Shown one piece after another: positions 10,055 through 18,457 of a stretch of 64,000 bases of DNA. A program made the translations under genes and the position numbers. The notes beneath the pieces were generated by a model. The model was not told the origin of the DNA. It did no database searches and saw only the letters and a list, made by a program, of their open reading frames with translations. This stretch comes from Lysobacteraceae bacterium (GTDB lineage: Bacteria; Pseudomonadota; Gammaproteobacteria; Xanthomonadales; Rhodanobacteraceae), in NCBI GenBank assembly GCA_021372495.1, contig JAJFUF010000016.1, forward strand, positions 1-64,000, read 5' to 3'. Numbering within the stretch: position 1 is the first letter of the stretch; every line of letters starts with the position of its first letter.

Positions 10055-11923
10055 CTATTGCACGGTCAAGGTGTTGTATTTGTTGACCAGCTTCTGGAAG
10101 CGCGGATCGGCGTGCAGCGCGGTGTAGTAGGGATTGATGGCGAGATCGGTGCAGTTGATCGGATCTGCCGGGCATGAGGTTTCCAGCAGTTGCAGCAGCG
10201 CCGCGTGCTCGCCGAGCGAGGCGTACATCTGGATGAGATTGACCACCACGCCCAGATTGGACTGGTGCCGGCTCAAGCTCTTCAACGCAGCCAGCGCCTG
10301 CGGGCGCAGCTTGGGATCGGCCACGGCCCGGTACACCAGACGGCCGGTCGTGACCTGCTCCTGGTCCACGGACGTCGCCGGTTTCACAAGGTCGAACGCC
10401 GCCACCATCTTGTCGTACTGGTGCAGCTGCTGGTAGGCGTAGGCGAGGCCGAACGCGCCGTCCACGTCCGCGGGATCGAGCCGGATCATGGCCTGGGCGG
10501 CCGTCACCATCTGCGCCCAGTTGCCAAGGTCCAGGTTATCCACGGCGAGATTGTTCCAGGCGGTGGCGTTGTCGGGATCGAGCTGGGTGGCTTCCTGATC
10601 TTCCGCCATTGCCTGTTTGAGCGGCAGCAGAGTGCCGTAATCGAAATGCGCGTCGGCATTGCTGGGATCGAGCGCCAGAGCCTTCCGCAAGTCGTCCCGT
10701 GCCTTGGCGCGCTGCGGCGGATCGCGAGTCATTTCCGCGTTGCCGAGCGCCACCCAGGCATCGGCGTTGTTCGGATCGAGTGCCAGCGCCTTTTCGGCTT
10801 CGGCGCGGATCTGCGCTAGCGTGGCTTTGAGCGACAGGTCGGAACGCTGGGTCAGGGAGAACAGCGCACGCGACATGAGCGCGTGGGCGTCGGCATAGTT
10901 CGGATCGAGCGCGATGGCCTGCTCGAAATCCTTGCGCGCGGAGGTGATACTCGCGGCTTCTCGCTTGTCCAGGAGCGCGCGGCCTTTCAGCACCAGCTCA
11001 TGGGCTTGAGGGTTGGTAGTGCCGCCGACAGGCAGGTCGGCCTGCGCGAACTTCACCTGCAGCGCCTGCGCGATCGCCTGCGACACCTTGTCCTGCACCG
11101 CGAAGATGTTGGCGAAGGAATCGTCGTAGTGCTGCGACCACAGCTCGTACCCGGTCACCGCGCTGACCAGCTCCACGCTGATCCGCACTTCGTCGCCCTC
11201 GCGCGCGATGCTGCCGTGCAGGATATTGGCGACATCCAGCTTCTCGCCCACCGCGCGCGCCGTGAGTGCGGAGTCCCGCAGCGTGGAAGCCGTTTCCCAC
11301 GCGATCACGCGCAGGGCCGGGTTCTGGCCGAGCGCGCCGGTGAGTTCCTGGGTGATCCCGTCGCTGAAATACTGTTGTCTGGGATCGCCGCTGAGATTCT
11401 TGAAGGGCAGCACCACCAACGTGTCTTTCGGCGGGTTGAAGGCGGCGGACAGCGCGGCCTTCGGAGGTGCGGCGGCAGCGGTCGGGCTGGAGGCCGCGGG
11501 GGACGCACTGGTCGCAGCGAGGATGGCTTGCGAACCCGCAGCCGGTGTGGCGTGCCGCAGCGCCAACAGGCGCCAACCCATCAGCGCCACCGCCAGCACC
11601 AGCACGATCATGATCACCGCATTCAATTTGCGGCCGATGTCGCGGGCCGCATGTGCGGGGCGCGCGTCGGGTGAATCGGCAGGCGCAGTACGGCGGATGC
11701 CTTCGGGCGTGACCTCGTAGATCCACGCGAAAACCACCGCCACGGGAAACCCGATCGCGAGCAGGATCACCACCACGCGCACAAACCAATTGGGGATGTT
11801 GAAGAAAGGAAAGACCTGGGTCGCGATCTGCACGATCAGCCAGCCGGCCACGGCGTAGGCGACCGCCGAGCGCCACACGTGGCGGCGCTTCAGTTCCTCC
11901 AGGAAACCGGACCTGGCCGCCAC
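10055..11923 (-). CDS. Membrane-anchored TolB-like / tetratricopeptide-repeat protein
   Basis: About 622 residues from a GTG at 11923. The N-terminus GFLEELKRRHVWRSAVAYAV is the hallmark of a large xanthomonad and alteromonad family. It is followed by membrane segments (VAGWLIVQIATQVFPFF, VVVILLAIGFPVAVVFAW and a third at IVLVLAVALMGW). Next is a TolB N-terminal-like domain (DTLVVLPFKNLSGDPRQQYF, DGITQELTGAL) and then TPR units marked by recurring ALDPNNADAW-type segments, for example KALALDPSNADAHFDYG. Relatives are fused to adenylate cyclase or winged-helix DNA-binding domains; here no catalytic domain is seen, so it is probably a periplasmic or cytosolic scaffold or sensor. The exact start is uncertain. 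Confidence 0.8.
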   Translation of the reverse strand: MAARSGFLEELKRRHVWRSAVAYAVAGWLIVQIATQVFPFFNIPNWFVRVVVILLAIGFPVAVVFAWIYEVTPEGIRRTAPADSPDARPAHAARDIGRKLNAVIMIVLVLAVALMGWRLLALRHATPAAGSQAILAATSASPAASSPTAAAAPPKAALSAAFNPPKDTLVVLPFKNLSGDPRQQYFSDGITQELTGALGQNPALRVIAWETASTLRDSALTARAVGEKLDVANILHGSIAREGDEVRISVELVSAVTGYELWSQHYDDSFANIFAVQDKVSQAIAQALQVKFAQADLPVGGTTNPQAHELVLKGRALLDKREAASITSARKDFEQAIALDPNYADAHALMSRALFSLTQRSDLSLKATLAQIRAEAEKALALDPNNADAWVALGNAEMTRDPPQRAKARDDLRKALALDPSNADAHFDYGTLLPLKQAMAEDQEATQLDPDNATAWNNLAVDNLDLGNWAQMVTAAQAMIRLDPADVDGAFGLAYAYQQLHQYDKMVAAFDLVKPATSVDQEQVTTGRLVYRAVADPKLRPQALAALKSLSRHQSNLGVVVNLIQMYASLGEHAALLQLLETSCPADPINCTDLAINPYYTALHADPRFQKLVNKYNTLTVQ

Positions 11924-12239
11924 GCGCGCCCCAAGATTCCCGCCGGCGACAGGTCGGCCTCCAGTGCGGCGAGTGTACGCAATCCAGGCGCCGAGCGCAG
12001 GTGGGGCTGCAAGCCCGCGAATTACCAGACAACCCGAGAGCGGCCGGTCATCAAGGACCGCAACGGGTCGAAAGCAGGCGCCCACCCTACCCCCGATAAG
12101 ATCCGATAACCGCTCCGTCCTACGTCCGCTTCCGGCCAGAAGCGGACATCGGCGCCCCCCTGCCCATGCCCGGATCTATAGCCCAGTCTGGTGGATCCTA
12201 GGGGCGTATCTGCTGCCTCCCGCGACGTCGGCAGGCTGC
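11924..12239. other. Left border of the accessory island
   Basis: A 316-base gap between the start of the TolB-like gene and the stop of the HNH-like gene. It should contain the promoter of the leftward TolB-like gene. The only structure I see is the inverted repeat at 12124-12147. No integrase or tRNA remnant is visible. Confidence 0.5.
12124..12147. repeat. Short inverted repeat (8-bp arms)
   Basis: GTCCGCTT (12124-12131) and AAGCGGAC (12140-12147) form a perfect 8-bp stem with an 8-base loop and no T run. It sits about 90 bases from the island's last gene and may be a dispersed palindromic element rather than a terminator. Confidence 0.6.
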
Positions 12240-13049
12240 CTAAACTTTCAGCACGACCCCGCGGGGAGGGCGTCGATCGGCCACGATAGAATCCCGCCCA
12301 TACATGATCGCCTGGGTGTCGGTGGGCGCTTCCAGCCACAGCTCGGGAGGGAGTCTGCCCAACTCGACTTCGACATCCATAACAGCGTCGGGGGTGGGCG
12401 GAGAGAGCGCGGCGAGGTCGCGGAAGTTCTGCCCAAAGCTGCCTTCCGATCTCCACACAGCAAAGGCAAGCGGGTAGAACTTCATCAGCCAATAGGTGGC
12501 GTGTGCGGGTCCCCGCATATCGGTGATCGCGGCATCCCGGATTAGGACCTGCCGGCGGTAGGGATAGACCCAGTAGTAGACGTGCACGCCGCTGGGAACG
12601 GGCAGCGTCTCGTCCAAGAAGAAGTCACGGAATGCTTCGGTGTCGGGCCCCTTGGGATATCGGTCCACACCCACCGCAGCAAGGTGTCCCCACACAGCCC
12701 GCACGATGCGACCAGGCTTGGCCGGAATCACCATCTTGCTTGGCAAGGTGAGGTTTGACGCCAGCAGGCCGGCGACTTGGTTAACGAAATCAATCAAGGC
12801 CAAGTCATAACGTCCACCCAGCAGGCCGGTGTTGCAGCGGGCGCAGAGAGTTCGGTATTTGACGCCATCGTTCGCTTTCGCGGCATAGGCGCGTCCAGCG
12901 GACATGCGGCTGGACACGTGCTGGAGCGTCATGGCTGTGGGACGCACGCATCCCTTGGGCGGCGTGTGGTCCTCCGTCAGTGGCCCCACGTCGCCGCAGA
13001 TGTTGCACTGCCCCTGCTTGGGGCCTCGCGTGATGAGCGTCAACGGCAT
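12240..13049 (-). CDS. HNH-like zinc-binding protein of unknown function
   Basis: A 269-residue protein. Near the N-terminus it has CNIC (C15, C18), GPLTEDHTPPKG with an Asp-His pair at 27-28, and LCARCN (C69, C72, N73). This spacing, CxxC then (E)DH then CxxCN, is that of HNH endonucleases with a treble-clef zinc site. The remaining about 190 residues (aromatic-rich, YYWVYPYRRQ) are not recognised. The ATG at 13049 is chosen over an upstream TTG because GAGGGA lies seven bases before it. It is the last gene of a leftward operon, 26 bases after the HExxH gene, beside a Gabija-like pair. Base composition is lower in GC than the surrounding chromosome. Nuclease activity is inferred only from the motif. 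Confidence 0.6.
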   Translation of the reverse strand: MPLTLITRGPKQGQCNICGDVGPLTEDHTPPKGCVRPTAMTLQHVSSRMSAGRAYAAKANDGVKYRTLCARCNTGLLGGRYDLALIDFVNQVAGLLASNLTLPSKMVIPAKPGRIVRAVWGHLAAVGVDRYPKGPDTEAFRDFFLDETLPVPSGVHVYYWVYPYRRQVLIRDAAITDMRGPAHATYWLMKFYPLAFAVWRSEGSFGQNFRDLAALSPPTPDAVMDVEVELGRLPPELWLEAPTDTQAIMYGRDSIVADRRPPRGVVLKV

Positions 13050-13075
13050 CGGTTGTTCCCTCAAACGGTGGGACG

Positions 13076-14146
13076 TTAGCCCGGGCGCCAGGGCTCAAGC
13101 ATGCGGATGACAGCCATGTCTGCTTCGCCATTCGGCATGGTTGCCGCGGAGAAGGGAACGTCCACACGAGATCCGGGGGGCTCCTGTTGCAGGGTCACGA
13201 TGGCGCCAGCCCTCGCCAGGGCGTCCTGAACCACGCGAACGATGCCATCCTCCCCTTCCAGGCCGTTCCACGCGTGCCGGCTCTCCCAGGCGGCGCGGAG
13301 CGCAGTCAGTAGGTCGGGAAGCAGGGGCCAGAACTCGCTGGCCCGCGTGGCGGGCAAACGGTCTTCCGCGTCAAAGTCTGTCTCCTGCCCATCGGCGTGG
13401 CCCATGAGGTAAGCGGCCATCTTCAAGGGGTTGGCCACCCGACCGGTGGTTTCAACCAGCAGCCGGTCGATTTCCCCATGGGTGCGATAGGCCTTGATGG
13501 CCTCGCGGGCCTTGTCCATGGCGCCGTCCACTGCCAGCTCGGTGGAGTCCGCATAGATGGCGAGTACTGCATCCCCCTGGGTGAGCGGGGCGCAGAGCCT
13601 GCAGGCCGCGTATTCCTCCCAGATGGTGTGGGCCACTTCTCGCATGGTGGCCACAGCCCAATCGCCCTTGTGGGGCGCCAGCATCACCCCAGGTGAGTGC
13701 GCCTGAAACCACCCGATGACGGTGACGTGCGCCAGTTCATGGGCGACGATGTTGACCGCGGGCCAACAGATTTCTTCGCCTGCCAGGGCACCCACCACCT
13801 TCGCGTCGAACACGGCATGGACCTTGATGCCGCCCTCGCGTTTGACGCGTAGGACTTTGGCCACGCCAAGCAGGCCGCCCTCATTCGTGTATTGCCTGGC
13901 CACCGTCGACTCGTAGCCGAGGTCCACCGAAGCGAGGGCGTCATCGTAGTCAAAGCCGGCCGTGACCCCGTCGAGCAGTGACAGGTCCATGTAGCGACCG
14001 CAGGTGAACAAGACGTCCTGGAAGTTGCGGATGAACCGCTCGTTCCACTCGTGGTTGTCGCTAAGCCCCCTGAAACTCAGCTGGCAAGAGGGCACGGTGG
14101 AGGGTGGTAGGGCATCCTGTTTCTGCTCTGGATCGTCTTGACTCAT
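13076..14146 (-). CDS. Putative zinc metallopeptidase (HExxH) of unknown family
   Basis: A 356-residue protein without a signal peptide. Residues 131-140 read VNIVAHELAH, an HExxH zinc-binding motif (H136, E137, H140). About 37 residues later WEEYAACR (176-183) supplies a glutamate that could be the third ligand, a gluzincin-like arrangement. The other parts are not recognised. The start at 14146 is supported by an AGGGG site about eight bases upstream, and the longer frame before it is basic and unlikely. It is the middle gene of the leftward trio in the island. A cytosolic protease beside a nuclease-type defence pair is suggestive, but no substrate or activity is known. Confidence 0.6.
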   Translation of the reverse strand: MSQDDPEQKQDALPPSTVPSCQLSFRGLSDNHEWNERFIRNFQDVLFTCGRYMDLSLLDGVTAGFDYDDALASVDLGYESTVARQYTNEGGLLGVAKVLRVKREGGIKVHAVFDAKVVGALAGEEICWPAVNIVAHELAHVTVIGWFQAHSPGVMLAPHKGDWAVATMREVAHTIWEEYAACRLCAPLTQGDAVLAIYADSTELAVDGAMDKAREAIKAYRTHGEIDRLLVETTGRVANPLKMAAYLMGHADGQETDFDAEDRLPATRASEFWPLLPDLLTALRAAWESRHAWNGLEGEDGIVRVVQDALARAGAIVTLQQEPPGSRVDVPFSAATMPNGEADMAVIRMLEPWRPG

Positions 14147-14217
14147 CCCTGTGCCCCTGGTTGCGTGCCTCCTTTCTACACCTCGCCGCATGGCGGTGCG
14201 AAGGCCACGACTAGTGG

Positions 14218-14946
14218 TCACGCCTCTTGGGGAAGGCTACCAATGGCTTTGGCGGCTTGTATCCAAGCCTCATACGCAGTGAGGAACGCGCCCACCTCTT
14301 TCGGGTGGGTCTCTCCGACTTGTGGCCACGTTGTGGGGCTAAGCGTTTGCGTAAAGCTGAAGGCCAAGAGCGCGCACGCTGTCACGTTCACCACCAGGTG
14401 GCCATTGTCGAAGTGCTCCACATCGAAGGCGATTCCGGTCTCGTGCTCATAGGCCTGGATGACCTTGATGCCCCCATGCACGAACCCGTGCAGGTCCTTC
14501 TTGATGAAGGCGACCATCCGCGGCAGTCTGCCAAACTCGTTTTCTGAGATGCTGCCCAACAAGCCAGCGCCAGGAAGGTGGGCCGCAGCCAATTCGCTAA
14601 GGCTTTGGAACGGAGGGAAATCAGCAGCCCCTCTTTCAAACTTGTGCAAAAAATTGTCGGATGCCAGAAGGTCCGAGCCGAGGTAGATGGCCCTGAACAT
14701 GTGTTCAAGTTGCGGTCGCAGGAGCACCACCGCCCCCATGCCGTTGTTCTCGTCGTCTGTGGCGATGAGGGTCAAGGCGGCATGGGCGATGTCGATGCTG
14801 GATTTGAGCAGGCTTAGGGAGAACCACACCCGGTTGCCCGCATGAAAGTCCAGTCCTCGGATCACGGGCGTAAACGTCGCGACCAACGCAGCGGACGTGT
14901 GTGCGAATGCAGCAGGGGAAACGGCTTCGTCCGGGCGCGCAGACAT
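14218..14946 (-). CDS. Uncharacterised helical protein (DUF6988/DUF5677-like pattern)
   Basis: A 242-residue, largely alpha-helical soluble protein. The segments VVLLRPQLEHMFRAIYLG and HGFVHGGIKVIQAYEHETG recall the RPxxE...R and (T/V)HGG...Q patterns of the DUF6988 and DUF5677 groups, which sit in defence neighbourhoods; this resemblance is from memory and weak. GGGAGG is a good ribosome site a few bases before the ATG at 14946. It is first in the leftward trio, with 71 bases to the HExxH gene, and it shares a 102-base divergent control region with the GajA-like gene. Function unknown. Confidence 0.6.
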   Translation of the reverse strand: MSARPDEAVSPAAFAHTSAALVATFTPVIRGLDFHAGNRVWFSLSLLKSSIDIAHAALTLIATDDENNGMGAVVLLRPQLEHMFRAIYLGSDLLASDNFLHKFERGAADFPPFQSLSELAAAHLPGAGLLGSISENEFGRLPRMVAFIKKDLHGFVHGGIKVIQAYEHETGIAFDVEHFDNGHLVVNVTACALLAFSFTQTLSPTTWPQVGETHPKEVGAFLTAYEAWIQAAKAIGSLPQEA

Positions 14947-15048
14947 CCTCGACCTCCCAGGGAGCTCGTTGAAGTCTAGCCAAATGGATCGGATCAGGGA
15001 TTCCCCCTATCCTTCCTTGGCGCAGTGCCACAGGGGGCATAGACACGG

Positions 15049-16773
15049 ATGGCCCGTATTCGCAAGGTCGAAATCCGCAACTTCCGGTCCATCCGCGCGC
15101 TTGATTGGTTTCCCAACCCCGGCGTGAACTGCCTTATCGGGCCGGGGGACAGCGGGAAATCAACCATCCTGGACGCGATTGATTTCTGCCTGGGTGCCCG
15201 GCGCTCCGTGGCCCTCTCCGATACGGATTTCTACAACCTCGACGTTGGGCAGGCCATCAGCATCACGGTAACGCTTGGGGCATTGCCCGACGCTCTGCAA
15301 AACCTCGATACCTACGGCGATTTCCTGCGTTCCTACCATGCAGGCACGCGCGCGATCGAAGAAGAGCCGCAGCATGGTTGGGAGACGGTCCTTTCCGTCA
15401 ACGTGCTCGTAGGTGCCGATCTTGAGCCTGTCTGGACGCTGGCCTCGGCCCAGGCGCAAGCCGCCGGAATAGAGCGAGGGCTACGCTGGGCGGACCGCGT
15501 TGCCATTGCACCCGCGCGGCTGGGCAACTACCTCAACGCCCACCTCGGGTGGACGCGGGGTTCCGTGCTCAATCGCCTGTCGGACGACGCTGTCCAACTG
15601 GGGCCCCGGCTTGCGCAAGCCGCCCGACAAGCGCGCGCAAGTTTTGGACAGGCCGCATCCGAGCCCTTGCGGCAGGTGCTCGATGAGGTCAACCGTCAGG
15701 CGCAGGACCTAGGCATTTTGGTGGGTCAGGGCGCGCAAGCATTGTTGGACGCCCATTCGGTTTCCATCGGAGATGGAGCAGTTGCACTCCACAACGATGC
15801 CGGTGTGCCCCTGCGTTCCTTGGGAACTGGATCGGCGCGCCTGCTCATTGCAGGGCTGCAACGGGCTGCGTTCAGGGGCCAAGCCGGTATCGTCTTGGTT
15901 GATGAAGTGGAAACCGGGTTGGAGCCTCATCGCCTCCAACGGCTCCTGATGTCACTTGGTGCAAAAGACGACGCTGAACCGATGCAGGTTTTCCTGACCA
16001 CTCACTCCCCTGTGGCAGTGCGCGAACTTGACGCCCGCCAAATCTGGGTTATCCGCCCGGAGGGTGCTCACCATCAAGCCCATTGGGCCGGTCGATTCCC
16101 AGAAGCACAGGGCACAGCGAGGGCCACTCCCGAGGCAATGCTCGCGAAGACTGTGATTCTGTGCGAGGGCGCTAGCGAAGTTGGACTGGTCCGAGGCCTG
16201 GACATGTATTGGGCCGGCCAGAACTGCCGCTCCCTGCTGTCAGCCGGAGCGATCGCAGTAAGCGTTGGTGGCAGCTTTCCCGAGAAAGGGTTCCAACGGG
16301 GCGTTGCGCTCAGCTCACTCGGCTACAAGACGATTGTTCTCGTCGACAGCGACAAGCCCATTAACCCCGCAGACGTGGCCGCCCATGCAGCAGCAGGTGG
16401 GCGCCATGTCCAATGGGATGTCGGACGGGCAACTGAGCACGAACTTTTTCTATCGCTGGACGACGATGGGGTCGCGTTGCTTATCGAACGCGCGACCGAA
16501 CTCCACGGCCGCCGGGTGGTGGACGACCACATCAGAACGCGAACCGATGGTCAGTGGACACTCGAAGCCATCGACACCGCAAAAATGATGGAAGGATTCC
16601 AGCCACACCTGCGCCAAATGCTGGGGAATGTCGCCCACAAGAGCGGCTGGTTCAAGCAGCAGGGCATCTTTGAGGACCTTGCGAGGGATATTGTCGGTCT
16701 ACGGTATGCCCAAGCCTCAGAAGACTTCCGGCAACGCATCCATAGCCTTTTCAGTTGGGCCCATGAGCATTGA
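15049..16773 (+). CDS. gajA: OLD-family ATPase/TOPRIM nuclease, GajA-like (Gabija)
   Basis: A 574-residue protein, close to the about 578 of the characterised GajA. The N-terminal ABC-type ATPase has Walker A GPGDSGKST (31-39), signature-like LGTGSARLLIAGL, Walker B IVLVDEVETGL (D285, E286) and a switch histidine in TTHSP near 319. A C-terminal TOPRIM domain follows, with ILCEGASE (E373) and IVLVDSDKP (D433, D435). This is the class 2 OLD layout, defined by an adjacent UvrD-type helicase. In Gabija, GajA is a nucleotide-regulated DNA-nicking enzyme that assembles with GajB against phage. It overlaps the helicase gene by 11 bases. GC is lower than in the flanks. The Gabija assignment rests on architecture and order. 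Confidence 0.8.
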   Translation: MARIRKVEIRNFRSIRALDWFPNPGVNCLIGPGDSGKSTILDAIDFCLGARRSVALSDTDFYNLDVGQAISITVTLGALPDALQNLDTYGDFLRSYHAGTRAIEEEPQHGWETVLSVNVLVGADLEPVWTLASAQAQAAGIERGLRWADRVAIAPARLGNYLNAHLGWTRGSVLNRLSDDAVQLGPRLAQAARQARASFGQAASEPLRQVLDEVNRQAQDLGILVGQGAQALLDAHSVSIGDGAVALHNDAGVPLRSLGTGSARLLIAGLQRAAFRGQAGIVLVDEVETGLEPHRLQRLLMSLGAKDDAEPMQVFLTTHSPVAVRELDARQIWVIRPEGAHHQAHWAGRFPEAQGTARATPEAMLAKTVILCEGASEVGLVRGLDMYWAGQNCRSLLSAGAIAVSVGGSFPEKGFQRGVALSSLGYKTIVLVDSDKPINPADVAAHAAAGGRHVQWDVGRATEHELFLSLDDDGVALLIERATELHGRRVVDDHIRTRTDGQWTLEAIDTAKMMEGFQPHLRQMLGNVAHKSGWFKQQGIFEDLARDIVGLRYAQASEDFRQRIHSLFSWAHEH

Positions 16774-18175
16774 GGAAGCCCTGCTGTCAGTTCAGCGCGG
16801 CTCGGTCACAGCCCCCGCAGGGTGTGGCAAGACCCAACTTATCGCCGCAGCGCTTCATCGGCATCAGGGACGGCTTCCCATCTTGGTGCTGACCCATACG
16901 AACGCGGGTGTCTCGGCGTTGCGCTTGCGCCTCAACAACACGGGTGTTCCGGCGAGTGCCTATCGCGTCGCGACCATCGACGGCTTCGCGAAACGTGTAG
17001 CAGCGACTTTCCCTCGCCGCAGTGGCATCAACCCGCTCGTGCTCGAATTGGCAAACCCTGGCGGGGACTACCCCGCCATACGTGCGGCTGCCATCGCGGC
17101 CTTGGAGGGACGCCACCTTGACAGTGTTCTCTCCGCCACCTACTCGCGGCTGTTCGTGGATGAGTATCAAGACTGCTCCCTGACCCAGCACCGAATCGTC
17201 AGCAACCTTGCCTTCGCCCTCCCTGTGTGTGTCCTGGGCGACCCGATGCAAGCCATCTTCGGGTTCGCGGAACCCTTGGTTGATTGGCAAGCTGATGTCC
17301 TTCCCAACTACCCCTCTGTTGGCGAGCTAAACGACACTTGGCGCTGGACCAATGTCGGAGCTGCAGACCTCGGCGGCTGGTTGCTGGAAGTGCGACGTGC
17401 GCTCGAGGCAGGACAGAAGATTGACGTGCGGACCTTGCCCCACCGCGTGGAGTACGTTCACGTGCCCCCTGGACAAGACGACATCCGCAGGCAAGTCGCC
17501 TTACGGGCGCGCGCCGAGACGAACCGCGGTTCGGTGCTGGTAATTGCCGATTCTCGCAACGTGTCAGGGCGGCACCAACTGGCAAGCCAGACGCCAGGGG
17601 CCACCGTCGTAGAATCGGTAGACCTCCGGGACTTGACGTCCTTCGGACGCCTGTTTGACCCCACCGCCGCTGATGCAACATCGAGGCTGTTGATCTTCGC
17701 CGGGTCACTCATGACCAACCTGGCCGTGGCGCAGACCCTTCAGCGTCTGGATTCCATTCGCATCGGGCGCGCCAGAAATCCGCCCACGGAAGCGGAGGCT
17801 GCGCTTCTGGCGTTTGAGCGGGCTCGGACATTGCACTCGGCACGCCAGGCAATTGTTTGCCTACGTGGGCAATCGAACGTTCGGGTGTATCGGCACGAAG
17901 TCCTGGAGCGGTGCCTGAGGGCGATGAGCCACGCCGCGGATGGTCACTGTTCGTTTCACGAGGCAACGGTGCTTGAACGTGAGCGCTTCCGCCAGCGTGG
18001 ACGCCCGTTGGCTAGTCGCAACATCGGAAGCACGCTCCTATTGAAAGGACTTGAAGCAGAGGTTGCCGCGATATTGCATCCAGAGCAGATGGATGCGCGC
18101 AACCTCTACGTCGCATTGAGCCGCGCATCCCATCGCATCATCGTGTGTTCGACGACGCCGATTTTGCCGGCATAG
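16763..18175 (+). CDS. gajB: UvrD/Rep-like superfamily 1 helicase, GajB-like (Gabija)
   Basis: A 470-residue SF1 helicase, slightly shorter than typical GajB (about 490). Motif I is APAGCGKT (17-24), almost at the N-terminus. Motif II is VDEYQD (132-137), motif III GDPMQAIFGF (from 159) and motif VI YVALSRASHRI (449-459). The start ATG at 16763 lies inside the last codons of the GajA-like gene in another frame, so the two are translationally coupled. In Gabija, GajB binds DNA ends or products of GajA and hydrolyses nucleotides. Nothing obviously truncates it; the N-terminal region before motif I is very short. The partner gene makes a housekeeping UvrD/PcrA role unlikely. Confidence 0.8.
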   Translation: MSIEEALLSVQRGSVTAPAGCGKTQLIAAALHRHQGRLPILVLTHTNAGVSALRLRLNNTGVPASAYRVATIDGFAKRVAATFPRRSGINPLVLELANPGGDYPAIRAAAIAALEGRHLDSVLSATYSRLFVDEYQDCSLTQHRIVSNLAFALPVCVLGDPMQAIFGFAEPLVDWQADVLPNYPSVGELNDTWRWTNVGAADLGGWLLEVRRALEAGQKIDVRTLPHRVEYVHVPPGQDDIRRQVALRARAETNRGSVLVIADSRNVSGRHQLASQTPGATVVESVDLRDLTSFGRLFDPTAADATSRLLIFAGSLMTNLAVAQTLQRLDSIRIGRARNPPTEAEAALLAFERARTLHSARQAIVCLRGQSNVRVYRHEVLERCLRAMSHAADGHCSFHEATVLERERFRQRGRPLASRNIGSTLLLKGLEAEVAAILHPEQMDARNLYVALSRASHRIIVCSTTPILPA

Positions 18176-18457
18176 CGCCAAGGCCGCGCCTCACCAGCCC
18201 CTTCTCTCCGCTCGCAGGTCGGCGAGGCGATGCCTGTATCGCTGGGCAGAGCCGATGATGGATCTGATCGCCCGAAACGTCCGCTCTGGGTCGAACGCGG
18301 TCGCTCATCATCACGTCGAATAGGGGGCGTAGCCAATTAGTCGCTCGACGCCCTCACGGCCCCACGAAAGCTGCCCTGCTCTTCGCGTCGGCCACAGCCG
18401 CGCTCCTCTCGCCCTCAGCCGGCGCGCCGTAGCTCAGAGGGTGGGCGCGTGCAGGCT
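18176..18457. other. Right border of the accessory island
   Basis: A 282-base gap between the helicase stop and the convergent rhtA stop. It contains no gene I can support. A GTAGCTCAGAGGGT stretch near 18427 resembles a tRNA D-arm but does not fold into a tRNA. Confidence 0.5.

Noticed and set aside
16763..18175. The helicase as housekeeping UvrD/PcrA
   Set aside because: It is far shorter than UvrD (about 470 versus over 700 residues) and overlaps an OLD-family nuclease gene.
18424..18450. tRNA-like stretch (GTAGCTCAGAGGGT) near the right border of the island, a possible attachment site
   Set aside because: The acceptor, anticodon and T arms cannot be formed and no matching full tRNA with that D-arm is in the window.
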